NCBI RefSeq assembly: GCF_910592395.1
Contig: NC_088308.1
Coordinates: 8,323,001 to 8,387,000, forward strand
Reading direction: 5' to 3'
DNA from: Lineus longissimus
Lineage: Eukaryota; Nemertea; Pilidiophora; Heteronemertea; Lineidae
Length of the DNA: 64,000 bases
Made by a program: the position numbers and the translations under genes. A model generated the notes under the pieces. It was not told where the DNA came from, made no database searches, and saw nothing but the letters and a program-made list of their open reading frames with translations. This document shows positions 1-13,100 of this stretch, in pieces; within the stretch, counting starts at the first letter, position 1; each line of letters begins with the position of its first letter.

Positions 1-2671
1 CATGTTCGTGTGTCTCTCACAATCGTGTAACATCGTATACATGTACATAGGCGAATCAGACGAGGAGTTATTTATTATCTGTCCTCGAGTTTGAAAATAG
101 CCTTTAGGCGGTTTGAAGGAAACAGCAAGACCAGCAGGCCCTACGTCATTGTTGAGGTTTTTGGTGATTTGAAAAATCTCAAAATGTTTACAATTTGCAT
201 GTATTACGTATATCATAGCAGGAGCTTCATGCAACGTAGGCCTCTGACTCGAAGATTTGAAGAATAATGTTTAACTTTAACTTTGATAAAATTGACTTTA
301 TATGTTGACGATGATATTTGAATAGCGTTTTCAACATATTAAGCTTGTTTTAACTCAGTTTTGCACACCTGCGTATTGTGTCATCCTGGTACAATGTGTA
401 CTCCGCCACTCAATGTTTCAAATGTACATTGTAATGGCGATGGAGTGAAAAAAGACTGGAACTCAGGATGGTTGTGTCAGTTTCGGTTCCAAGTGCGTTG
501 GTGCTGCCCGTTTTTTTAAAGAGGTCATCATCTTTGCCAACACCAAAGCAAGGGATTTCAGTTAAACAGATTTTTCACTGTTGTTGATTGAAGTGTATAC
601 ATGTAAAAGTGTTTGACGGAAGTCACTTTTTGAAAATCGCCCACCTTTCAAAAATACTCTGTTTGCGAATTACTGGGAGTGGGAGGAATCCGTGATACTG
701 CTAAATATAACTGCCATTTGCAAAAATCCTTCGGAATATTCTAGACGAACTGATGTGTCCAGAAAAACTTCCATCACAATAATAAATCAATGAGAAAAAA
801 ATACAAGAAAATCTAAAAATGGAATGTAGAAATTACACACGAGACTTGCTTGAAGCGTTTGCCCAAAAGGTTGAACTCTTTGAAAAAGCGTCCAGGTAAG
901 GTTTATCTCGGATGCAGTGAGGCGCAGCGGCTAGAGCAGCGAAATCAGATATGCAGCCAATTTAAGTAACATTTTCATTTGCCGGTATGTGTGCGCATGT
1001 AGAGTGGGTCAGATTCTGAGTGGGTTTTGATCAATAAAAAGCCGTGTAAGAGAACCTTCGTTGCGAAATTCCTGACGGAGGGGCGGGTTTCAAAAAGTGA
1101 TTTCCGTCCGTTACTTTTATTTCACACTTCGAATACTCGTAAACAATAATTTTCTACAATTACAGAAATTTTTGTAAACTATGTCTGGTATACAATAGCT
1201 ACTATAGCACTATACCTTACAGATAGAAAAGACTTCAATGTTTCAATTCAATGAGTCTGATGACAGAAAGTCTACTACTTTCGCCGGACGGAACGATTGG
1301 TTTCCCCAAAAATTGCAATTCGCACAAGAGCAATGAACAATCTCCCTATAAGCTGATTTGATGTTAAGAATGAACTTCAGAATCTCTGAAAGTTCAATAT
1401 CATTGTCAAATGTCACATTTCTTCAAAATTTAGCATTTTAAAGTATGGTGTTGGCGAAATTTAGATGATGACCACACGATATAGGCCTATAAACGCCCAG
1501 TCTGCATTGAGCGAGTTTGTCCATGTGCTGCATAGAACGAAGGCGGCGGGTTAAACAGAAAGAAAGCAAATGGTTGCTGGAAAGAGAGGCACGCGTTAAC
1601 CAACAGTTGTCGCCAATGTGAAAAACCACTGTTAGTTGGATGAGGGGGCTGAGTAAAAATCTTATCGGTGCGTATACCTTTGCGACACGTCTGACAGGAA
1701 ACAAGCTACCATCTGCAGGGCTAACAGCATATCTTGGTTATCTGCTTTTGTTTATGGGTTTGTGGCTATCATTGTGGCTATAAACAACTCAACACAGACC
1801 GAAAGAAATAATAACCCCATGCATTGCTGACATTGCTTATCGGATGTCGACTAAATGTGGTATACTTTTGTGCCATCAGGGTTCACTTCCCAAGAAGGAA
1901 AACATTTGTCAGATCTGTAAAAATATTCGTATATTTGTTTCTGATCTCATTTTCTGGGTGATTAACGCTGTTCATGACAAGGTAATTCAATTATTGATGG
2001 CCGATGGCAATTAGCTGAGAATTTGTGCAGACCAATGTTTATTAGGCCAACTCTTTTAAGTCGGAAATATGTTATTTACAAAGGGTTTCAACCAGAAATG
2101 TCTTTGACTTAAGGGCTAAAATGGGCATGCCTTGCAATAAACATGAAATATGCCCGAATCTCAGTTATTCTTAGCAAGTAGAAAAGTAGACCCGAGGCGT
2201 GTACACGTGATTGTTCATGTTTGAATTTTCATTCAAGTCAGAAAAACAAGTTTGGCGCTCTTCCCAAAGGCCTGGGGCTTGAAGGGGGTTGGTCTTGTGG
2301 AAGTCTTCCCCATTCGCCTGCAAAGGGCTGGTTACATAACACACTAGACTGGCCGAACATCAACATACATGTACTTGTAACCAAAGACCTCGAACCGCTC
2401 GTCAGTAGCCAATCTGAGACTCCAACTTCAAGCTTGGTTGCAGCAGCTGGGTCATAATGATCTAGAGACGTTTCTATACAGCCTTTGGTTGCAGTTAAAC
2501 AGTTTTAAAATCCTGCTCAATCAGAGACTGATGTCTTGTAAGTTACGACACTGCTAGAGCCATCTTCCAATTGCCCTCTTATCTGCCATTCCTCAAACCA
2601 ACCGAGACAATGACAGCATTGACGAAATCAGTGTTAGTTTACGGAGGATCTATGTACAAAATGCTTCTCAC
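1..2671. other. No gene recognised; left flank
   Basis: I see no exon with recognisable protein similarity on either strand. The stretch is AT-rich and stop-rich and holds one inverted-repeat element (605-1125, listed separately). If the actin-family gene whose exon lies at 2672-2798 (minus strand) is intact, this stretch would be part of its next intron, with further exons beyond the window edge. Confidence 0.5.
605..1125. mobile_element. Short inverted-repeat element (MITE-like)
   Basis: A motif around 610-645 (GACGGAAGTCACTTTTTGAA) reappears in inverted, slightly diverged form around 1080-1118 (read on the minus strand as GACGGAAATCACTTTTTGAA). The roughly 35-bp arms flank about 430 bp with no coding potential, which fits a non-autonomous DNA transposon. 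No target-site duplication was defined with confidence. Confidence 0.45.
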
Positions 2672-2798
2672 CTGCCGATGAAACTTTGGTTTCCCGCAAA
2701 CTGTTGGGAAGACAATCTCAGGTATGTCGTCCGCGGAGAGGCCCGCCTTGACACTGGACGAACCAATATCCAACACCACCACCTGGTCCTCGCACATC
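2672..2798 (-). CDS. Actin-family protein, N-terminal exon (partial gene)
   Basis: The minus-strand exon starts just after CAG (2801-2799) and ends at a GTGAGA donor (GT at 2671-2670). It encodes 42 residues from an ATG at 2797-2795. The stretch around residues 8-20 (VLDIGSSSVKAGL) matches the first phosphate-binding loop of actins (actin has DNGSG, then KAGFAGDD), and residues 21-37 continue with SADDIPEIVFPTVCGKP, parallel to actin's DDAPRAVFPSIVGRP. The family binds ATP in this fold; conventional actin makes filaments, and related proteins act in nucleation, dynactin or chromatin. The sequence differs from conventional actin at many positions, so an actin-related or actin-like protein is more likely. 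No further exon was found to the left, so the gene probably continues outside the window; a retained fragment is the alternative. The acceptor has a poor pyrimidine tract, so this may instead be the first exon. Confidence 0.6.
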
Positions 2799-2854
2799 CT
2801 GGGTTACGGATCTCCAACTATATCGTATAGAAACTGAAATAAATCTTCATTTTC

Positions 2855-3075
2855 ATACCAGGCCACTGGTGCTGGTCACTCACAGTGAAATTCGTAGTGA
2901 GGTCACTCAAAAACGGTGGACTAGAAGTGTGCGTGACAGGCTCACTGGTCACAGCGTGAAATTTGAAGTAAAGGTGTCGCAACGGCCGACTATAACACAC
3001 TAGAAAGTCTGTGACAGGCCCACTGGTCACAATGTGAAAGTCGTATGGCCGACTAGAAATTAGGAAGCCTCCGCG
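2855..3075. repeat. Degenerate tandem repeat, about 78 bp period
   Basis: The phrase GACAGGCTCACTGGTCACA and variants recurs at about 2857, 2934 and 3012, each followed by a GTGAAA-type segment and a GGCCGACTA-type segment. Three diverged units are visible. No coding function is apparent. Confidence 0.45.
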
Positions 3076-4299
3076 ATGAGCGGGGAAAGTCGAAGTTCGT
3101 GAACTCCCGAAAACACTAACCAAGACGGCACGTCAACCAAACGAATCAAACCGTATTTGAATATCCTTATCCTCGCTGTCATGTGTGCGTTGAGTGTTAT
3201 TTGAATTTCCTTTTAAAAGTTTTACATTTCAGTAAAGAAATCAACTGCCCATTGGCAAAGTTCAATAAGAGTTTTCTCCGTCAAAAGAGGAGCATTCTTA
3301 CTCAGTTGGTGCCAATCCGCCCTGATACCAGCAGATGGGATGCGTCTATAGAATACACTTCCGCGGGAATTCACTTCGAATCGCCTTCTATAACGAGGTA
3401 TCAACGAATTTGTGTTTTTGCCAAGAATCACTTAAAAATGATTACTTGATTTGAAGAGTAGCACACGAGAAACAGGTGAACACTCGTCCAGGAATATCGT
3501 GGGTTGGCGGATTCTTGCAACGAGAGCAACGTTTTGTGTATTTTCTCACTCTGCTTTTTCCATCCGAACTCATTAATCACACGCGCCGTGGAATGAAAGG
3601 TGCAAATTTCACAAAATTCCTATAAAAAATCAGATGCCTTGTGTCTTTTCCTTGGAGTAACGATTGAGGACTTGGTGAGGTCTTGTTCCAGAACCTAGCT
3701 TTCCTGAACACACCGCGTCCGTCAGGTTCGCTGGCTCGGAGTCGATGTGTGACAAATCGTTTTAACTTGTGGGGCTCAGCGCAACGACTGGTAATGTCGT
3801 ATCGATCGGGCACGTCTAGGTTTCGTACTTACACATTGGGAACAGAGAACACGTTATTGTGAGCATTGATTGGGCTACCTGAGTTTTGTACATAATTCAA
3901 AAATATCACCAAAATGTTAGTTTGCCATCATTAGAATGCATGGAATGTTGGCCAAGCTAAGGCATAGGTGGGTAGTGCATGTAAATAACCGTGTGTTCTT
4001 GACGCGCGTTCTTACTGTCATGACCGTACTGCAACAAGGACACTTGTTGATAATAAAGGACATCGTATGTTTTTTACTCGAATCTTGAGTGAGATTGGCT
4101 TGGCGTCCTTGCTTGGCGTCCGTGTTTTTCAGAATTTATCGGTGGGTTAGCTCTCACCGGACAAATTGACGTAGGTGTGCTTGCTTGAATCTTCAACGAG
4201 ATGTCGGCATCATCTACTACATGTATAACTAAGTCATAAACCCTGCTTAATCAAACGTGTATAGGCCTAATGATAGGTCCTCAAACTGTATCGACTCAA
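3076..4299. other. No gene recognised
   Basis: Short open frames on both strands overlap one another and have no recognisable domain or splice context. I see nothing supportable here beyond ordinary intergenic or intronic sequence. Confidence 0.5.
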
Positions 4300-4520
4300 T
4301 ATGTCACCCTTGACACTTATCCTCTACATCAACGACTTTAGTCCCCCATATTAAGCCTGGTAGATAAGTAACTAACTTCTTAGTGTCCTTTTGACATTTG
4401 ATTTTTTTACACTCTCAGTCATCAACTCTTCCAAAGGCAGGTAACCTAATCAGCGTACAATTTTTCGCAAATGATATGCATGTCGCCTGTATCGAGATCA
4501 TCATTAATTTGGTTTACACC
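4300..4520 (+). pseudogene. Decayed non-LTR reverse transcriptase fragment
   Basis: Around 4310-4345 the frame reads LILYINDF, resembling the LLFLLYINDL motif that precedes the catalytic box in Jockey/RTE-type reverse transcriptases. About 110 bp downstream another frame reads QFFANDMHVACI, resembling the LFADDT box with the first aspartate replaced by asparagine. A frame change and loss of the YADD/FADD centre show that it is dead. No other LINE domains were found nearby. Confidence 0.35.
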
Positions 4521-7209
4521 ACTACTCCAGAGATCGAATCAAAGAAAGACCATTCTTTGCTCCACTTGGGTGGGTCAAACGGTTAAGCCTTTAAGTATTT
4601 TGTACTTGATTTCTCCGTCTTGGGAGCAAGTCGGTTCAGAGGATCCCTTTGAGGGCCATGTAAGTCCTTGTGACAATCAGAGGATAATCCAGTCTATGGA
4701 CGTATTGCCCGCAGACTGACAAGAAAAAATAGCGGCATTATTATACATAGGTAGTACTGTAATGGTAATGGTCAGGGGCATTCGATGGCTTACGGCTTGT
4801 GGTCTAATCTCCATCAGTTCTCTCAGTTCCAAGAAATGTCAAGTTTCTAATGAGCCTACGTAGCAATTCCAGGTTTCAGCTGACTTTCGCTTTGATTCCG
4901 ACAGTCGTCATTTGTGTTCGTTGTACTAGTGGGTCAGGACACCAATGCTCGGTGACGTGTAGTGAATTTTTTACTTGTATTATGCATGCAAACTCTCTAA
5001 AACTTGGTATTCATATACGGAACCTGCTTACGCAACATTGTTGAAATTTACATACAGTGTAATATTCATACTGCCCAATCGAAATTTTCAAATTCGAGTT
5101 GACTTAGGTCCTTTCGGTCAAACATTTGAAAATTTTCGGTGTGGCATGAACCTCGGCTTCTTTCGTCCCCATACGCAACCAGAGAAGTTAATGCAGCCGA
5201 TGTAAAACATAACCACTCGTTAGAGAAGAAGCACTTAGTGCAATCATATATTTTTGTATCATATAATGTTCATTTGAGAAAACTTCAAAATCAAGATATA
5301 TATTTACAACGATTTTGATTAGAGAAAAATGTGTTCCGGTCTTACCACGACAACCGAATAAATTCCAAAGATACTCGGACGCCACTTGCCTTCCCCGATA
5401 ATTACTTTTGGAAACAAACATTTTTGCCGAAAATCGACACCTATACGTCTATTACCTGATTAAATGGGCCATGCATTGGTAACAGCGGTATCTATAACCT
5501 ACGCAAGAGTACGTTACTGGAGTCCCATTGAAGTGACCATAAATGTCAATTTCAAGTGGGGGAGTGTATGAATATGTTGTATGTGAATTGATTAAAACGT
5601 CCAATTAACCCTGAAATTGCTTCATTGCTACATTTATATATCAAATACTGGGTACAGGTAAAGAGCTTTTGGCAAATGCGGCTACTGTATGAACTGTGTA
5701 AGGTATATACAGAAAGCGGCACTACTGCACCGATCGATTTTATAGTCAACAGATGCTGGGGAACGCTTTAGCTTCATGTAAAAAAATTCCTTCTCTATGT
5801 ATGGTTCACATCCCCTTTGTGCAGCCATTCCGTAACAGCAACGACGTATGTGGACGAACGAGATCCCACGCAGTCAAAGTCCGATGCACAAAAAAGCAAA
5901 TTTTTCTAGTAAAGCTCTACGCTGTGGAATGTCAGTTTTGAATTCAAATTCTCATCAGCCACGATAATAAAAATTTGGTCCCGGAATGTAGACGTCAGCA
6001 GGCAGCTAGCCTAACGCTTTTGATCGATTTTGCACCTGCTTTTGAGTGAATCTTTTGGCAAGAGGTGTGATACCTGTTTAGCATGATGACAGATTACATA
6101 GGAGCTCCGTCCTGATTGATACGCATCCCGCGGAAATTATAAGGGGTTAGTTCTCTATGTGAACAAGTCAAGTGACGTCTTATACTCGCTTGGGGAACAA
6201 TGTTACTATAGCAAAGCAATCATCATTCACAGCGCAATTTTTCCAAGATATATGTACGTTTTCAAACTTGTCTTGCCAGCTTCGCAATTTATGCAGTAAT
6301 TGATTAGTTTAGTAGCATATTGAACTGCACCTGTTCACGTTGATGGTATGGCGCTAGCTGTTAAATGGTCGGATTTTTAAAGCAGGTGGAACATATTTCA
6401 TTCGAAATCTGTACAGTAGAAGGTGATTGAGCCAAGAACCGAGCTTAGAAGGTCAGGCTACATGTAACCAGGCCGGTATCCTGACGATATCAGGCCATTT
6501 CACTCGATACCTACTCCCTCTGAAACATGCGTAAGGAGAAGTCGTGTTGTAGGCCCCGTTTGCAAGAGGATGCCAGGCCGGCCAACGCTTGCAGGCCATG
6601 CGCTAGGAAATCCTGGGTGAGCCATCAATCGGTTAGCTACTGAAGTGGCTGAGCCATCAGCCTGACCGCTGCGATCAAAACTAGGCTTAACGTTTTCTCC
6701 ATTACAAACATTCATGATAGCCTTTAACTAACGCATTTTAAAAATGATTGTTCAGCCCCTTTAGGAACTGGTATTTTGAACTGGAACCTAATTTAACGCC
6801 AGCTGAAACGCTTTTATAACTAATGCCACTAAGTAAACGGGGTATAATTTATCTCATGCCTAGAAGTCACCAGTTGACAGCCATTAACGGATCAGCGTCG
6901 AGCGACTGACTTCAAACGAATTTCGACCCTTTAATCCCAGACAGCAGGCCATTACTTCGAGTGTGAACAAAATGAATTAAAATCTCCCTCTTCTACCATT
7001 AAGTAACGTGGCGTAGAAAAGCATTGAACCTCTGTCACAGCTCAATAATACTTGATAGACCCCCGGGGCAGTCCATCTCGTTATCCTGGTCATACTGTCT
7101 CATCTGACAGGACGAGGCCGGTCAACTGCGTCCGGAGTGTAAATATAGTGTGACAATCTCAACTTCCACCTTACTGAGCACGGTCTCATAGGCTACCATA
7201 ATGCCGATT
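4521..7209. other. No gene recognised
   Basis: AT-rich sequence with only short open frames and no convincing splice-flanked coding segment. Several AGGCCTA and TACATGTA words occur, as elsewhere in the window. I cannot assign any function. Confidence 0.5.
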
Positions 7210-9120
7210 AAAGTCATCGCATGGGCTACTGCCATTTGAAGGACAGACTCGCAACCTACGCTGCATGACACGTCATATAGTCCAGCTAAACTGAGGACAT
7301 TTTCACATCTATCATATGGGGAGGAAAGATCCACAGCCTATGCTGATGACAGTCGTCACACAGTCTACTGCTCTATCACAACCATCCACATGGAGGACAG
7401 ATTCACAACCTACTGTGCTGATGACCGTCGTCATTTAGTCCAACTAAACTAAGGATAGTTTGACAGCCATCAGATGGAGACATATTCACAAAATAATGCT
7501 GATGACAGACGACAGAAAGGCTACTGTACTTTCACAGCCTGCCATATGGAGGACAAATTCACAACTTCCTATGCTGATGACAGCCGTCATATACAGAGTG
7601 GTCCAGAATTATTTTCCCTTACCCAATAGATACACAATAGAATTCTGTTGTGCAAGGGAAAATAATTCTGGGCCACCCTTTATAGGCCTACTAAACTAAG
7701 GACAGTTTGACAGTCAGGCACAGAGGACAGATTTGCAACCTAATGCTGATGACAGTCATTGTATGGGCCGGAATACTGTGTCATCACAATCTGCCATGGA
7801 GGACAGAATTGCAGCCTAAAGCCGATGGTAGTCATCGCATTGGCTTCTGCACTGAAAACAGTGTCACAGCCCACCATGGGGGACAGATTTGCAACCTAAT
7901 ACTAATGACTGTTGTTGTACGGGCTACTGTGCCATCACAGCCTGCCATGGAGGACAGATTCACAGCCTAAAGCCGATGGTAGTCATCGCACAGGCTACTG
8001 CACTGAGGATAGTGTCACAGTCTACCATATATGGAGGACAGATTTACCACCTAATGCTGATGACAGTCTTTGCACGGATCGGAATACTGTGTCATCACAG
8101 CCTGCCATGGAAGACAGAATGACAGCCTAAGACCGATGGTAGTCAACGCATAGGCTACTGCACTGAGGATAGTGTCACAGTCTACCATATATGGAGGACA
8201 GATTTACCACCTAATGTTGATGACAGTCTTTGCACGGATCGGAATACTGTGTCATCACAATCTGCCATGGAGGACAGAATCAAAGCCTAAGGCCGATGGT
8301 AGTCATCGCATAGGCTACTGCACAGAGGATAGTGTCACACTCCGCCATGGGGGACAGATTTGCAACCTAATTCTGATGACTGTTGCTGTACGGCCTACTG
8401 TACCATCACAGCCTGCCATGGAGGACAGAATGACAGCCTAAAGCCGACGGTAGTCATCGCATTGGTTATTGCACTGAGAACAGTGTCACAGCCCACCATG
8501 GGGGACAGATTTGCAACCTTATACTGATGACTGTTGTTGTATGGGCTACTGTGCCATCACAGCCTGCCATGGAGGACAGAATGACAGCCTAAAGCCGACG
8601 GTAGTCATCGCATTGGTTATTGCACTGAGAACAGTGTCACAGCCCACCATGGGGGACAGATTTGCAACCTTATACTGATGACTGTTGTTGTATGGGCTAC
8701 TGTGCCATCACAGCCTGCCATGGAGGGCAGAATCACAGCCCAAGGCCGATGGTAGTCATCACATAGGCGACTGAACTGAGGATAGTGTCACACCCCACCA
8801 TACAGGGGACAGATTTGCAACATAACACTGATGACTGTTGTTGTATGGGCTACGGTGCCATCACAATCTGCCATGGAGGGCAGAATCACAGCCCAAGGCC
8901 GATGGTAGTCATCACATAGGCTACTGCACTGAGGATAGTGTCACACCCCACCATACGGGGGACAGATTTTCAACCTAATACTGATGAATGTTGTTGTATG
9001 GGCTACTGTGCCATCACAGCCTGCCATGTGAAGGACAGATCAGCCTACTACGTTGATGAGAGTCGTCATATGGGCCAACTAAACTAAGGACAGTCTTACA
9101 ACTATCATGTGGAGGACAGG
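7210..9120. repeat. Satellite array, about 75-bp monomers in about 151-bp dimers
   Basis: The phrase GATGGTAGTCATCGCAT recurs near 7828, 7976, 8129, 8298, 8449, 8600, 8752 and 8903, with spacing settling at 151-152 bp from 8298 onward. Each higher-order unit contains two related halves that each carry GGAGGACAGA, CAACCTAATGCTGATGAC and GGGCTACTG-type segments, indicating a monomer of about 75 bp. The left part is more diverged. Open frames across it are by-products of the period and have no protein identity. Confidence 0.85.
7592..7684. mobile_element. Small hairpin MITE inserted in the satellite
   Basis: The arms GGTCCAGAATTATTTTCCCTT (7601-7620 region) and the inverse of AAGGGAAAATAATTCTGGGCC (7653-7673 region) are nearly identical and separated by about 33 bp. 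The flanks are TA-rich (ATACA before, TATA after), compatible with a TA target-site duplication of the Tc1/mariner type. It interrupts one satellite monomer. Confidence 0.7.
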
Positions 9121-9690
9121 GTCACAACCTAATGCTTACGAGTTGTTGCATGGGCTACTGTGCCCGAGGACAATAAATTGCACAGCCAAGTCTTACCGAG
9201 GACAGTCCATAATTCATACTTGAGATGATCCTTCTCCATCTGATGAGCAAGTTCTGCACTAGAGAATATTCGAAGGCTCAGCACTTTCTGTTTTGGTTGA
9301 GACCAGGTATGGAAAAGACCTCCAGCCATCTCTTATTGAATAATTTATCAAGACTGCCAAATTTGGTAAAATGCGGATACTACGTGGAATATGTAGTTGA
9401 AACCTGGGCAACCAAGATGATGAGATTCTGCATAACCAGAGCCGAGTTAGGAGCACAGATTTCGTGGACAAAGTCACAATCGGACAATCACCGAGTGAAT
9501 GCAAGGACGTGAGAATTACATGCATTCTCACCACCATACAACCTCATAAACATGACAAGTGCAGTCTCATGCTCAACCACTAGATATTGAATAGCATGCA
9601 TCATCTCTTGGGAAACTTTTGTCCAGCCAGGTTCCTAGACGTTCAGCACATTGGGACAGAATTACAAAGACACAAATTTTGTAGTCAAAA
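9121..9690. other. Spacer between satellite and LRPAP1 3' end
   Basis: The first part still carries diverged satellite phrases such as GGAGGACAGG. Overlapping open frames on both strands around 9129-9540 show no recognisable domain. No gene is supported. Confidence 0.45.
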
Positions 9691-9708
9691 TAACAAGCAG
9701 AAATATTC

Positions 9709-9714
9709 TTTATT
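9709..9714 (-). terminator. Candidate poly(A) signal of LRPAP1
   Basis: TTTATT on the plus strand reads AATAAA on the minus strand, about 485 bp downstream of the LRPAP1 stop codon. It is the first such hexamer I noted after the stop. The exact cleavage site cannot be seen. Confidence 0.4.
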
Positions 9715-10197
9715 GGTATCAAAATGTTTTGTATATAAGAATGCATACTACATGTACCACGAATGATGTCTTTTTGCCAAATTGCAATACAAGGACAACA
9801 ATTTTCTCCATACCATACTCTACTACAGTTCAACATATGAAAACAAAACTAAAATGCCTCAAAGTATTACTCAAGTCAAAAGTGTTACTTTCTAATTCTA
9901 CTCCTACTATGAAGACCTCGCGCTCAATTGAATATTGCACTTTTAGCCCTACGTTATGAAGTGGTAAGTAGGATGAACCTACTTTCTAATAGCCCAGACA
10001 GAGGAAATTTGTGCCACACACATTTTGATACAGCACTGAGCAAATTCATATACAAGTCAGCTGTAAACAGCACCAATTGAGACAGTCACCGAATTATCAC
10101 GTATCATGCAATTATGAAGACGAAGTATACCAGTGTTTCTCCTTGAAAGCTGTGGAATGCCACGATACACAGGAAAGTTATAATCGAAAGAGAATCA

Positions 10198-13100
10198 TCA
10201 TAACTCGGAGTGACGGCCAGCAGCTTTCTCCACTCGGATCTTTAGTTCGGTGTGGATCTTTTTAATCTGGAAGAAAGGTACCAAAATATAATCACAATGT
10301 TATCAGGCAAGGTTATATGCAGCAGTCAATGTACAATGTACGACCCCAACTGGGCGGGAGGGGGTACAGGGTTTACGCTGAAAGTTGCATAAATGAAAGC
10401 AATCACGAGCATACTCCTATTCAGATGAATTCATGTCAATTAACGCCATCACAGGGTTGACCTCATTCACTGACTAGAGTTTAAAAAGTTTTGCAATACT
10501 GCCAAATTGCCAGTTGAAATGATTGTGGTTTCAAGTGCACCATATTTGCATAAGATTAAAAAAATAAAATTTTAAGTACCTATTGACTTTGCCATTCAAA
10601 ACTATCTATTTTTTTAAGTGTTTCTTGATTCAACCTATTTTAAGGTGTGCTTCGCATCGTTGACAATTCAGCAGTTACTGTCACTCTGATATATTACCAA
10701 TCATTTTAAAACTTTTTGCAACTAATTTTCAACCAGCGTTACCCAGAACAGCAGTATAATCACTCACCTTACGCCCATAGTCGACAGCCTTTTTGCCCCA
10801 CTCGCTATTTTCATTGATATCACCACTGTACTTCTCTTTTTTGTCATGCTGGCCTGGCTCCATTCTAGCCTGTTCCTTCATGTACTCGTGCTTCTTGATT
10901 TTGTGCTCGAAATGTTGGAGTTCTTCCTGCAAATATGATTAAAACAGATCAGCAATAAACACACTGGTTTATTCCTGCAAATACGATTAAAACAGATCAG
11001 CAATAAACACACTGGTTTATTCCTGCAAATACGATTAAAACAGATAAGCAATAAACACACTGGTTTATTCCTGCAAACATGATTAAAACAGATCAGCACT
11101 AAACACACTGATTTATTCCTGCAAACGTGATTAAAACAGATCAGCAATGAACACATTGGTTTATTCCTGAAAACGTGATTAAAACAGATCAGCAATGAAC
11201 ACACTGGTTTATTCCTGCAAACATGATTAAAACAGATCAGCGCTAAACACACTGGTTTATTCCTGCAAACATGATTAAAACAGATCAGCAATAAACACTG
11301 GTTTATTCCTGCAAACATGATTAAAACTGATCAGCAATAAACACACTGGTTTATTCCTGCAAACATGATTAAAACTGATCAGCAATAAACACACTGGTTT
11401 ATTCCTGCAAATACATGAATGATTAAAACTGATCAGCAATAAACACACTAGTTTATTCCTGCAAACATGATTTAAACAGATCAGCAATAAACACTGGTTT
11501 ATTCCTGCAAACGTGATTAAAACAGATCAGCAATAAACACACTGGTTTATTCCTGCAAACATGATTAAAACTGATCAGCAATAAACACACTGGTTTATTT
11601 CTCTAAACCCTTTAGCTTCTGTTGACCCCCTGAATGGTACACAACTCCAAACATGACCATGTGGTAAATTTAGCTCATTATGTTCATTTGGTACATTTAG
11701 TACATGCATGAAATCCCAATTTTCAGTCCTCCCTCCCCCTTCTACACAGGCCACAGCTCTGACTCCAACCTGAGTATATACAGGCAACAGAAGCATCGTC
11801 AAGCCATACTGGTCCATGTAGTCAATGGCACAATTAAATATAATTTGACAATGTTGCAAATCAACCAACTGTTATCAAGTTCTAATCAATGTAATCTGAA
11901 CATCTGACATTTTTTCATACTTCGAGACCTTTTACAGTAAATAAAAATGTTCAAATTATCTTTTCAATTCCCCCATCCACACCTGAACATACGTGTTAGC
12001 AAAATGGCCTAAAATTATACAATTGATCCCCTTGTTGTGTACGGGGCCTGGCAGTTCGAAACAAATTATATCACTGATGACTTGACTTTGTGTTATCTCC
12101 TTCAGTTGACCCCTTTGTCATAACACCAAGTTAAAGGGTAACTCGTGTCAAATTTCACCATATAATGTTTTTGACAAATGACTACATGTACGTCACTTTC
12201 TCATAAATCGGTAAGGTTTTCGATTCGAAATGCACATTTTCTAGAAATTGATGGTTTAATCCCGCCCGGACGGCTCGCTTCGATGCCGTTGAAATGACGT
12301 TTTCGTTGATGACATCACAACATGAACATTTTCGCGGTGGTTTACATACAGCGATTTTATAATAAATCTAATCAAAAATGGAAAATTTGAGCTTTGCATT
12401 TGTAATCAACAATTAAAAACGGACGTATTTCCGCAAAGTTGTAAATCACATCATAGTATCACTTTAGTATTAAACTCCAGCATCAGTGATTAAAATGGTC
12501 CTGAACAATCAGGCCCTCAGATCTGCATGACACAATCAGCCAAGTTGTTTACCTTGAAGGAATCAAGTTCTTCAGCTGTCATGTTGGCCTTCTTGGCTAA
12601 GGCATAGAGGTCATAGACTCTTGGTTCAGAGAAAGCAAGTTTGCCTATTTCGTCTGGTCGAGCTTTGAACGAGAGATCCTCATAGCTGCGTTTCAGATCT
12701 TTGTGCTTTTTCTTCAGTTCTTCTTTCGATGCTTTTATCTCTTTCCAAGAACGATTTGAGTATTTGAACTGATCTATGGAGTTATCAGATATCCCTGCAA
12801 AAAAGAAACAACACTAAATAAAAGACCTATAGTAAAAAAAACGTTTGCTGAGATTAATTTTCATTTGTCAAAGTTATAATGACCAGAGATGTGTTTCCAA
12901 AATTCCCCCTTTCAAGAACTCTGATTTTTTCAACTGTGCTTGTGATTACAGAATTTTTGGACTAGTGTGAATTAAACCAAGCAGATGAACACAGTAGAAC
13001 CTCTCTATTAGGGACACCCTTGGGACGAACAACTGCTGTCCTTTAAAGAGAAGTGTCCTGATTACAGATGAGGTAAAATTGAATGGAAATGACAAATTTG

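Noticed and set aside
10878-11487. Minus-strand frames reading CRNKPVCLLLICFNHV repeats
   Set aside because: They are translations of the 48-bp intronic minisatellite in a frame different from LRPAP1; no start context and no domain.
10927-11602. CRISPR-like array
   Set aside because: Units are contiguous, without unique spacers, in a eukaryotic intron.
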